Under the pieces are notes generated by a model. It worked only from the letters and a program-made list of their open reading frames with translations, had not been told where the DNA came from and ran no database searches. The position numbers and the translations under genes were made by a program. A DNA stretch of 34,878 nucleotides from an uncultured Solirubrobacterales bacterium (GTDB lineage: Bacteria > Actinomycetota > Thermoleophilia > Solirubrobacterales > 70-9): NCBI GenBank assembly GCA_903933815.1, contig CAIZLN010000079.1:1-34878 (forward strand), given 5' to 3'. The first letter of the stretch is position 1, and each line of letters opens with the position of its first letter. Below are positions 15,936 to 22,545 of this stretch, in pieces.

Positions 15936-16462
15936 TGAGGGTCCAGAATCTCCAGGTGCGTGTTCAGCTCGATCGGGTTGCTGATGCAGTACGCCCCGGG
16001 ACAGCGCTCGTCAGAGTCAGCTTTGATCTCGGCGAGCAGCTCGGGAGAGGCATCAGCGTCGACCTCCAGGTACCAGTCGATCCCCTGGACCGGTGGACGA
16101 TCGCTGACGCCCAGGGCGCGGCTCATGTCGAGTTCGGTCGAGACCCGGGCGCGCAGTGACTTGATCTCCACTCCCTTGACGGCAGCCTCCTGCGCGAAGG
16201 TCATCGCGAAACAGGCGATGCCGCCCCAGAAACAGTAGGCGAGCGGGTTCGGGGCGCGGCCGGTGCCACCCATGTGTGGCGGATAGTCACACTCGAAGGT
16301 GACCGATTCACCGTTTGGCAGCGGGATGTCGGTGCGGAACTGGGCGGCACCCTCCTCCGTCTGCCATTGCCCGTCGAAGGCCACCGGCTGCACAGCTGCG
16401 GCGGGATCCTGCCTGGCAACTGCGATCGTCTGTTCGACAGCCTCGACGTTCATGTTGTGCAT
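15932..16462 (-). CDS. OsmC family protein
   Basis: This 176-residue protein is of the OsmC/Ohr superfamily, whose members reduce organic hydroperoxides through two cysteines. The pattern is visible: an N-terminal strand region, PPHMGGTGRAPNPLAYCFWG (the loop after the first strands), the first Cys on the central helix (GIACFAMTFAQEA) and a second in DERCPGAYCI. Two extra cysteines (in YCFW and YCI) sit near these, so I cannot assign the redox pair with certainty. The ATG at 16462 has AAGGAG five bases upstream. It lies 57 bases after sqr and overlaps the methyltransferase, which ties it to sulfur chemistry rather than a stand-alone peroxide response. Confidence 0.88.
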   Translation of the reverse strand: MHNMNVEAVEQTIAVARQDPAAAVQPVAFDGQWQTEEGAAQFRTDIPLPNGESVTFECDYPPHMGGTGRAPNPLAYCFWGGIACFAMTFAQEAAVKGVEIKSLRARVSTELDMSRALGVSDRPPVQGIDWYLEVDADASPELLAEIKADSDERCPGAYCISNPIELNTHLEILDPQ

Positions 16463-16519
16463 GCTTGCTCCTTGTCCGCGCGTGGCGCAGGTATTTCTCT
16501 TTGTCTGGATGCCGGCCCG

Positions 16520-17743
16520 TTAGAGGATCGGATGGCCGCGCTTTCGGCTGCCCATGAAGATCTTCTCAAAGGCGATCTTTGCCCAGTGGGCCTGTGGGCC
16601 CGCCATCACATGAGGATGCTCGGATTCCCCCAGGACATGGTCGGCCTTGAAGATGATTCCAGCGTTGCCGGCGTCAAGGATGCAGATCGCCTCCATCTCC
16701 GACATCGGCATCTCCCGCCGCTCACCGCCCTGGATGTCGGCCGCCATGTTCTGGGCGGCTACTTTGGCCATTACTTCGCTCATCTGCCCGGTCTTCGGAA
16801 CACCCGCTGGGACTTCGGTTTTCTGCGGCGGGGCAACGGCAACATCCACACCTGCGGCGTAGACGTTCTCGACCTCTTCGTGGCGAAACTCGTCGTTCAC
16901 GGGGATGAAGCCCATCGGGTTGCCAAGTCCTTCCGTGTCCCGCACCGCATCTACCCCGGTGAACGGGGGCACGATCATCGACAGTGCGAACGGCAGCATC
17001 CGACCCCCGTCGAGTTCGATCTCACCATCGCGAACCTCACTGATCACATTGTTTGGAATACCTTCGATGCCGAGTTTGTCGAAGTACTTCTCCACCCGCT
17101 GCCGGGAGTCCGATACCCCTCCCAGCCCGAAGTGACCAAGGAACGGTTCGGCGGTGATGAAGGTCATCGGTGCTACATCCTCGAGTCCCGCCTTCTTGAT
17201 CCGGTAGTGGGTGTTCAGCAGGAACTCGTAAGAGGCGCCAAAGCATGAACCTCCCTGAGCCGTTCCTACGACCACCGGGCCGGGATTCTCGAGGAACTCT
17301 TCCCAGGCGCCGCGGGTCAGCATCGCGTGCTCGAGGTTGCACACCGACTGGGTATAACCATCATGCGGGCCGAGCCCTTCTATCTTTTCGAAGGCCAGAC
17401 GGGGGCCGGTTGCCACCAGCAGGCTGTCGTACTCGACCTCCTGGCCGCCGGTCGTGACCACCTTTCGACCTTCGAGGTCGAAGCTCGCCGCCGCATCGTT
17501 GATGAACCGGATGCCCTTCTTCGAGTAGACCGGCTCAAGTTCGAAGGTCACGTCTTCCGGGTCACGCATTCCAAAAGGGACCCAGATAAGGGAGGGGATG
17601 AAAGTGAATTGTTCACGCGGCTCAATCACCACTACCTCGTGTGCGGCATCAAGCCGTTTGCGGAGCTCAAAGGCAGCGGTCAGGCCCGCAAAACTCGAGC
17701 CGATGACCACGGCCCGCTTCGAAGCTGGAGCTGAAGAACTCAT
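16520..17743 (-). CDS. sqr: Sulfide:quinone oxidoreductase (SQR-type flavoprotein)
   Basis: This 407-residue membrane-associated flavoprotein is expected to oxidise sulfide to polysulfide or sulfane sulfur and pass electrons to quinone. FAD binding is VVIGSSFAGLTAAFEL (12-27) and VVIEPREQFTFIPS. All three redox cysteines of SQR (C128, C160, C356 in the Acidithiobacillus enzyme) appear to be present: C135 (SVCNLEHA), C167 (QGGSCFGASYEF) and C354 (AICILDAGNAG). The C-terminal VPKTGQMSEVMAKVAAQN and HWAKIAFEKIF blocks also fit SQR and distinguish it from type II NADH dehydrogenases. A longer frame to 17989 exists, but ATG at 17743 has a GAGGTGA ribosome site and starts at the FAD fold. It heads a four-gene set with osmC. 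Confidence 0.88.
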   Translation of the reverse strand: MSSSAPASKRAVVIGSSFAGLTAAFELRKRLDAAHEVVVIEPREQFTFIPSLIWVPFGMRDPEDVTFELEPVYSKKGIRFINDAAASFDLEGRKVVTTGGQEVEYDSLLVATGPRLAFEKIEGLGPHDGYTQSVCNLEHAMLTRGAWEEFLENPGPVVVGTAQGGSCFGASYEFLLNTHYRIKKAGLEDVAPMTFITAEPFLGHFGLGGVSDSRQRVEKYFDKLGIEGIPNNVISEVRDGEIELDGGRMLPFALSMIVPPFTGVDAVRDTEGLGNPMGFIPVNDEFRHEEVENVYAAGVDVAVAPPQKTEVPAGVPKTGQMSEVMAKVAAQNMAADIQGGERREMPMSEMEAICILDAGNAGIIFKADHVLGESEHPHVMAGPQAHWAKIAFEKIFMGSRKRGHPIL

Positions 17744-17748
17744 TTTTT

Positions 17749-17755
17749 TCACCTC
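17749..17755 (-). promoter_or_regulatory. Ribosome binding site GAGGTGA deciding the sqr start
   Basis: On the minus strand GAGGTGA precedes a run of A and the ATG at 17743 by 5 bases. It rules against the 82-residue N-terminal extension that the open frame would allow. Confidence 0.65.
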
Positions 17756-17843
17756 GGTTTTGGGGTTTCGGGTGGTGACCGCCCCGTCTGCCCGGTCAGA
17801 CCAACCTTCGTAGCCAAGATATCCCCATGCCGGAGGCCTTCTT

Positions 17844-17860
17844 TCAGTAGGAACTACTGA
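17844..17860. promoter_or_regulatory. Perfect 17-bp dyad between sqr and the flavin-reductase gene
   Basis: TCAGTAG-GAA-CTACTGA is a perfect 7-bp inverted repeat with a 3-bp centre in the 173-bp divergent region. It lies 100 bases before the sqr ATG and 56 before the flavin-reductase ATG, so one bound regulator could control both operons. No regulator gene is adjacent. Confidence 0.5.
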
Positions 17861-17904
17861 TTGCCGGAAGGGTTTGGCCGTGGACGATGCCACCCGGGTG
17901 GGTA

Positions 17905-17910
17905 TAGGCT
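17905..17910 (+). promoter_or_regulatory. -10 box (TAGGCT) of the flavin-reductase gene
   Basis: TAGGCT, then CGTCCC, then ATG at 17917. The same hexamer and spacing occur at the DUF1295 gene (29820-29825). Confidence 0.5.
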
Positions 17911-17916
17911 CGTCCC

Positions 17917-18537
17917 ATGGCTGAAGAGCAGGAAGTTCCACTCCAGCGATCGGTTTCGCTGTCGGTGGATTCGCCGATCTGGCCCTCATTCTTCACAGTG
18001 GCCCCGCTGGTAATCGTCGGCACGATCGAACCGGACGGCGAGAGCCACGATCTGGCCCCGAAGCACATGGCGATGCCCCTCGGTTGGAGCAACTATTTCT
18101 GCTTCGCCTGCAGCCCCCGGCACGCTACCCAGACGAATGCTCAGCGAACCGGAGAGTTCACCGTCAGCTTCCCTCGGCCCGAGCAGATCGTGCAGACCAG
18201 CTTCACTGCGGGGCCGCGAGATGAAACCGGCGAAAAGCCCGACCTGGACACGGTCCCGACAGTTCCGTCCCGGGAAGTCAGGGGAGTCCTGGTGCGCGAC
18301 TCCTACCTCTGGCTGGAGTGCCGGCTGGACAGAGTAATCGACGGGTTCGGTGAAAACACCCTGATCATCGGCGAGGTGGTAGCCGCTGCGGTTGCGGAAG
18401 GCTCGATGCGCACCGAAGAGGATGATGACAGCGACCTGATCGCCGCCTCGCCAATGCTCGCCTACATCAGCCCTGGCCGGTTTGCGAGCATCTCGCAGAC
18501 TTACTCGTTCCCGTTCCACACCAACTTCAAGCTTTGA
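17917..18537 (+). CDS. Flavin reductase-like FMN-binding split-barrel protein
   Basis: This 206-residue protein resembles the flavin reductase-like domain family, which binds FMN and may reduce it with NAD(P)H. Supporting segments are PLVIVGTIEPDGESHDLAPK, HMAMPLGWSNYFCFACSPRH, ATQTNAQRTGEFTVSFPRPE and VLVRDSYLWLECRLDRVID, which follow the order of that fold (xxTVxxxG, A.xSxF, T..N....G.F.vn). No partner monooxygenase is adjacent. Its stop overlaps the next gene (TTGA), making it first in a three-gene coupled operon with the M20 peptidase and DUF1611 protein. It is divergent from sqr across the 17-bp dyad. The start is well fixed by TAGGCT 6 bases upstream. Confidence 0.8.
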   Translation: MAEEQEVPLQRSVSLSVDSPIWPSFFTVAPLVIVGTIEPDGESHDLAPKHMAMPLGWSNYFCFACSPRHATQTNAQRTGEFTVSFPRPEQIVQTSFTAGPRDETGEKPDLDTVPTVPSREVRGVLVRDSYLWLECRLDRVIDGFGENTLIIGEVVAAAVAEGSMRTEEDDDSDLIAASPMLAYISPGRFASISQTYSFPFHTNFKL

Positions 18538-19709
18538 AACCAGACGCGAGGGACCTTTCAGGCTGGCTGAACAGCCGCCAGGAGGAAATGACCAAACTGC
18601 TGGCTGATCTGGCCAAGGCGGAGTCCCCCTCGCTCGAAGGCATGGCCCAGGAGCCGGTACGCAGGATGCTGAGTGCCTTGCTCAAAGACATCGGCTTCAC
18701 GGTCGAGCGGTTACCCGGAGCCGAGGGGTGCGACCACATCAGGGCAACCCTGGGCACAGGCGCTCGGCCACAGCAGCTCCTGCTCGGCCACTTCGACACC
18801 GTCTGGCCGGTCGGAACTGTCGGGCAGATGCCCGTGGAGATGCGCGAGGGATGCCTCTACGGGCCGGGAGTATTCGACATGAAAGGTGGGCTGGTCCAGA
18901 TGATCTTCGCCCTTCGCGCGAACCTGGAGCTGGGGGTCGAGATGCCCTGCGATCCCGTGATCCTGCTCAACTGTGACGAGGAGATCGGCAGCCCGGATTC
19001 GCGTCGTCATGTCGAGGCCATGGCGGCAGAGGCGGACCGGGCGTTGGTCATGGAACCTTCATACGGGCCCGACGGAAGACTGAAGACCGGGCGTAAGGGC
19101 GTCGGGCGCTTTGCCTTGAAGGTGAGTGGCGTTGCGAGCCATGCCGGTCTCGATCCAGGGGCAGGTGCGAGTGCAATCCTGGAGCTCTCCAGGCAGGTCG
19201 AGCGACTGTTTGAGCTAAATGACGCCGAGCGCGGGGTGACGGTGAATGTCGGCACCATTGACGGAGGCATGCAGGCCAACATCGTCGCACCGGAGGCGAG
19301 CGCCGAGATCGAAACCCGTGTCCCGACTGCCGCGGACGCTGAAAGTGTCGAGGCCGCAATCCGCAGCCTCGTGCCGGGCGATGATCGCGTCTCCCTGGAG
19401 GTTGAAGGAGACTTTCGCCGTCCCCCGCTCGAACCGACCCCCCGCAACCGGATGCTCTGGGAACGAGCCCGTGAGGCGGCGGCCGAAATAGGGCTGGAAA
19501 TTGACGAGGCTCAGGTTGGCGGCGCCTCTGACGGTAACTTCGCCAGCACGCTCACCGCGACCCTCGACGGACTCGGCGCGGTAGGCGACGGAGCACACGC
19601 GGACCACGAGCACGTGGTCGTGGAGCGGATGCCGGAGCGCGCAGCCCTCCTCGCCCTGCTGCTGGCCGGGCCGCCCGGTCCATCCAGCCCGATGGAAGGC
19701 AGCCGATGA
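18534..19709 (+). CDS. M20-family metallopeptidase (carboxypeptidase G2/ArgE-like)
   Basis: This 391-residue dinuclear zinc hydrolase has metal ligands and catalytic acids in family order: H86 and D88 in LLGHFDTV, D115 in GVFDMKGG (bridging), the catalytic pair E149-E150 in NCDEEIGS, E174 in VMEPS, and a C-terminal His in GDGAHADHEHV. A dimerisation domain with SGVASHAGLDPGAGASAI lies between. Relatives cleave C-terminal glutamate, or remove acyl groups from amino acids; the substrate cannot be read here. No signal peptide is evident, so it is probably cytoplasmic. It starts at a TTG overlapping the flavin-reductase stop, and its own stop overlaps the DUF1611 ATG, so the three are made together. 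Confidence 0.88.
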   Translation: MKPDARDLSGWLNSRQEEMTKLLADLAKAESPSLEGMAQEPVRRMLSALLKDIGFTVERLPGAEGCDHIRATLGTGARPQQLLLGHFDTVWPVGTVGQMPVEMREGCLYGPGVFDMKGGLVQMIFALRANLELGVEMPCDPVILLNCDEEIGSPDSRRHVEAMAAEADRALVMEPSYGPDGRLKTGRKGVGRFALKVSGVASHAGLDPGAGASAILELSRQVERLFELNDAERGVTVNVGTIDGGMQANIVAPEASAEIETRVPTAADAESVEAAIRSLVPGDDRVSLEVEGDFRRPPLEPTPRNRMLWERAREAAAEIGLEIDEAQVGGASDGNFASTLTATLDGLGAVGDGAHADHEHVVVERMPERAALLALLLAGPPGPSSPMEGSR

Positions 19710-20722
19710 GCCGACAGGAGCTGCTTCTCGGAAGCCTGACCCGGATCACCGACTTCGGGAGCCTTCCCCCGGAGTCAGTTGAGCTGCCACGCGAAGAGTG
19801 GTCACGCGGGGATTACGTGATTGTCGAGATGCTCGATGAAGGACCTGACTCATATCCCGTCGAGACTCCCGACGGGTCCACAGTGCCGATGTACCCGGGT
19901 GACCGGCTCGTCGGTGCCCTCGGCACCAGGGCAGCGACCCTGGAGGTCGTAGGCGACTGGCGCGAGGTCGGCAGTGACCTGAAGATGCAGACGCTCACCG
20001 CAGCAGGAGTTCTTGGCGTCTGTACTTCGGCCGCCATTCAGAGCTCTGAGCTGGCGAATGTGATGTATGTCGGCCATGCGAGCCGGAACGGCGAGCCCTG
20101 TCGCATGAAGGACTTCCTGGTGCCTGTCGAACCACACCGGCTGGAAGTTCCGGTGATCCTGATTATCGGCACCTCGATGGAGTCCGGCAAGACCGTGTCC
20201 GCCATCGCTCTGATCCGTGAACTGGTCAGGATGGGAAAGCGGGTCGCGGGGGCGAAGGTGACCGGGGTTGGTCGCCTGCGGGACATCCTGGCAATGAAAG
20301 CCGCTGGAGCAGATCCGATCATGGACTTCGTCGATGTTGGCCTGCCCTCGACAGTCGTGCCACCTGACGAGTACAGGAAGAGCCTGAAGCTTCTCTGCTC
20401 CAGGCTGGCCGCGGCCGAACCCGATGTAGTGGTGATCGAAGCAGGTGCATCTCCCCTCGAGCCCTACTGTGGCGATGTCGCGATGGAGGTTCTCGCGGAC
20501 AGCGTCACGGCGACGATCCTCTGCGCCTCCGACCCCTACGCCGTTGTAGGCGTGGTCGAGGCATTTGGGATGAAGCCCGATCTGGTTTCAGGGCGCTCGA
20601 CAAGCACAGAGGCCGGGATCCGGCTGATCGACAAGCTGGTCGGAGTGCCGGCCATAAACCTTTTCGACCCGGGCAGCGGTCCCGAGCTTCGACAGCTGCT
20701 GGGCGAGTGGCTCAAGGATTGA
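19706..20722 (+). CDS. DUF1611 family P-loop protein (DgcN-like)
   Basis: This 338-residue protein has an N-terminal Rossmann-like domain and a C-terminal P-loop domain with GTSMESGKT at 155-163, followed by AKVTGVGRLRDILAMKAAG and DPYAVVGVVEAFGM, matching DUF1611. One characterised member, DgcN, is a D-glutamate N-acetyltransferase that works with an N-acetyl-D-glutamate racemase (DgcA). That racemase is absent from this window, but an M20 hydrolase that could remove an acyl group is directly coupled upstream (ATGA overlap). A role in D-amino acid or acyl-amino acid metabolism is thus an inference. Two hairpins follow the stop. Confidence 0.8.
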   Translation: MSRQELLLGSLTRITDFGSLPPESVELPREEWSRGDYVIVEMLDEGPDSYPVETPDGSTVPMYPGDRLVGALGTRAATLEVVGDWREVGSDLKMQTLTAAGVLGVCTSAAIQSSELANVMYVGHASRNGEPCRMKDFLVPVEPHRLEVPVILIIGTSMESGKTVSAIALIRELVRMGKRVAGAKVTGVGRLRDILAMKAAGADPIMDFVDVGLPSTVVPPDEYRKSLKLLCSRLAAAEPDVVVIEAGASPLEPYCGDVAMEVLADSVTATILCASDPYAVVGVVEAFGMKPDLVSGRSTSTEAGIRLIDKLVGVPAINLFDPGSGPELRQLLGEWLKD

Positions 20723-20760
20723 AACCCCGGGTTTCACCGTGGTCCGGATCCCGGCCGGAC
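20720..20760. terminator. Two hairpins between convergent genes (probable bidirectional terminator)
   Basis: TGAAACC-CCG-GGTTTCA (20720-20736) includes the DUF1611 stop codon. GTCCGG-7 bases-CCGGAC (20742-20760) follows. Together they fill the 52-base gap before the convergent propeller gene stop. Confidence 0.55.
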
Positions 20761-20774
20761 GACGAAGCCTCGAA

Positions 20775-22133
20775 CTACCTGACGGCCACCCGGGCGATAG
20801 TAGTCATCGACTGGTAGTAAAAGTCACGTTCGAATCCGGGCGCCGGGAAGAGAAATGCCTGGGAGGGCGAAGGCACCCTGACCCTTGCCTTGTCAGACCC
20901 GGTGTCAAGGTCCAGCAACACAAGGTTATCCGTGCCAATGGGCCTGGAGAGTTGGCGTACCCTGGCCGAATGACCCAGCCTGCGAAGTGAAGGACGGACC
21001 AGCCGGCGCACCGTCGGCTGCCGGAGGAGCGCCGGACTCTGCCAGTCCTGGGCGAGCACCTCCCGGGTGTCCGGATAGAGCACCAGGTGCCCGGCGTGGG
21101 CAAACCCGTCCCTGCGCCACAGTGGCTCGAGCTCATCACCCTTCATTCGCCACGCCCGCAGCACGGCGTTTCCGGCGTCGTACGCTATTACCGTCTGCTT
21201 CACCGGGTCCCAGGCCGGCGGGTTCGACTCGGTGCCGTAGGGAAGTCCGCTGATTTCGACCGAACGAAGGGCCTGCGGGTCGTCGATCCTCGCCCACCAC
21301 AGCCGGACCGGCGCGGAGTCCTCTCCAGTGCCGACCATCGACCAGTCGGTCGAGTTCCTGCCCTGATCCATCCAGAAAACATGCTCGTCCGTCACAACGG
21401 GGTCCCAGCCGTAGCTGCGACCCGGCGCCGGGCCGTAACGTGGATTCCATGACTGGTCGATCTCGAGCCGCCCGGCGTCCCGGTCAAAGATCAGCCGGAA
21501 GATGGTTTCCGTTCCGACCGCGATCACCGTGACTCCATCCGAGGACAGCCGGGCGATACTCGGCTCCGGAAGCTCAAGCTCCGGGGCGAGTGATTCAAGG
21601 GTCTCCGGATCCAGCACCGAAACGGTCGAGGGCGCGAGGCCTGCCGGCGCATCGCAGTCTTTGGTTACCAGCTCGCCGCCGTCGAGCAGAACAAACGAGT
21701 TGTATGGCCGGTCGACCGGCAGCCTCCGCGAAGCGAGTGGTTCAAGTTCGGGGGTGAGCCGGTGGGCGGAGTGCCCGAAGACCATGTGGAGGTCTCCGTT
21801 TGAATGTGCGGCGATTCCACCTGGCCAGTACCGGCCGGATGCGACGCGGGGACTCGACGCGGTGACGGCGAGCGTCTCCGGGTCCAGCTTCTCGACCCAG
21901 CCTTCGACTTCTCCGGCAAGTGGGTCTCCGAACGGCAGGGTGTGGCGCAGCGCGAACAGCTCACCCGGCTCCCGGCGGATCACCATGTCAGAGGCAAAGG
22001 CGTCCTTCTTCGCAACGACCTTCAGCTCCTCTCCCGGCTTCAGACCGGGCCCTGCCTGTCCCTCAGCGTTGCACCACCGCCTCGGCCCGCCGTCTTCGCC
22101 GGTCCATGGCTGAGGCCAGTAGGAACCGCTCAC
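20775..22133 (-). CDS. Predicted beta-propeller protein of unknown function
   Basis: I do not recognise a named family for this 452-residue protein. Its sequence is a series of short blade-like repeats with aspartate turns, such as EKLDPETLAVTASSP, SVLDPETLESLAPE, RLSSDGVTVIAVGTE and NPPAWDPVKQTVIAYDAGN. This suggests a YVTN/WD-like or SMP-30-like propeller. The N-terminus (MSGSYWPQPWTGEDGGPRRW) shows no signal peptide, so it may be cytoplasmic. GTG at 22133 overlaps the DUF1330 stop (GTGA), so the two are coupled. The function could be ligand binding or lactonase-like, but no metal-binding set can be assigned. Confidence 0.7.
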   Translation of the reverse strand: MSGSYWPQPWTGEDGGPRRWCNAEGQAGPGLKPGEELKVVAKKDAFASDMVIRREPGELFALRHTLPFGDPLAGEVEGWVEKLDPETLAVTASSPRVASGRYWPGGIAAHSNGDLHMVFGHSAHRLTPELEPLASRRLPVDRPYNSFVLLDGGELVTKDCDAPAGLAPSTVSVLDPETLESLAPELELPEPSIARLSSDGVTVIAVGTETIFRLIFDRDAGRLEIDQSWNPRYGPAPGRSYGWDPVVTDEHVFWMDQGRNSTDWSMVGTGEDSAPVRLWWARIDDPQALRSVEISGLPYGTESNPPAWDPVKQTVIAYDAGNAVLRAWRMKGDELEPLWRRDGFAHAGHLVLYPDTREVLAQDWQSPALLRQPTVRRLVRPSLRRLGHSARVRQLSRPIGTDNLVLLDLDTGSDKARVRVPSPSQAFLFPAPGFERDFYYQSMTTIARVAVR

Positions 22134-22528
22134 GCGAGCCGGTTCGAGAGAATCAGCCGACTGTCGCCCAGGGCGGCCGAGCGGTGTCTGGCAACCTCCT
22201 GGTAATCCGCGTTGCCTACCATCTGCAGGAAGGCCTCACGCGACGGATACTCGACCATGATGACCATGTGCCACTCGGGCTCAGCCGGACCGATAACGCT
22301 CTGGCTGCAGGCGACGGCGCTGAGCACCTTGCCGCCTGCTTCATCCAGGAAGGGTGCCACGCCCTGGCTGTAGATCCCGTAAGCCTCCGCGCCTGACATG
22401 CCCTCATCCGGCGCCAGAGCCTGATCCCGGAATCGCAACAGGTTGACCATGGTGATCGGTCCCTCCTGCGAAGAATCCAAAAGAGCCTTGATCTGCTCGC
22501 CAGTCGGTTCGATCGTCGGTTCGCTCAT
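22130..22528 (-). CDS. DUF1330 domain protein
   Basis: This 132-residue protein resembles DUF1330, a small ferredoxin-like alpha/beta-barrel fold. Evidence is ITMVNLLRFRDQAL, AYGIYSQGVAPFLDEAGGKV, WHMVIMVEYPSREAFLQMVG and the ending DYQEVARHRSAALGDSRLI, the usual order in this family. No enzymatic function is known for the family. It overlaps the propeller gene by 4 bases and lies 17 bases after the sulfatase stop. A TAGGGT box 9 bases before its ATG may start a separate message. Confidence 0.82.
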   Translation of the reverse strand: MSEPTIEPTGEQIKALLDSSQEGPITMVNLLRFRDQALAPDEGMSGAEAYGIYSQGVAPFLDEAGGKVLSAVACSQSVIGPAEPEWHMVIMVEYPSREAFLQMVGNADYQEVARHRSAALGDSRLILSNRLA

Positions 22529-22537
22529 ATGACGGCG

Positions 22538-22543
22538 ACCCTA
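22538..22543 (-). promoter_or_regulatory. -10-like box (TAGGGT) upstream of DUF1330
   Basis: On the minus strand TAGGGT is followed by 9 bases and ATG at 22528, within the 17-base gap after the sulfatase gene. Confidence 0.35.
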
Positions 22544-22545
22544 CT

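Noticed and set aside
16274-17248. 324-residue plus-strand frame
   Set aside because: Antisense to the SQR and OsmC genes, both with conserved catalytic cysteines on the minus strand.
17744-17989. 82-residue N-terminal extension of SQR
   Set aside because: Low-complexity, would overlap the flavin-reductase promoter and start, and a good ribosome site precedes the ATG at 17743.
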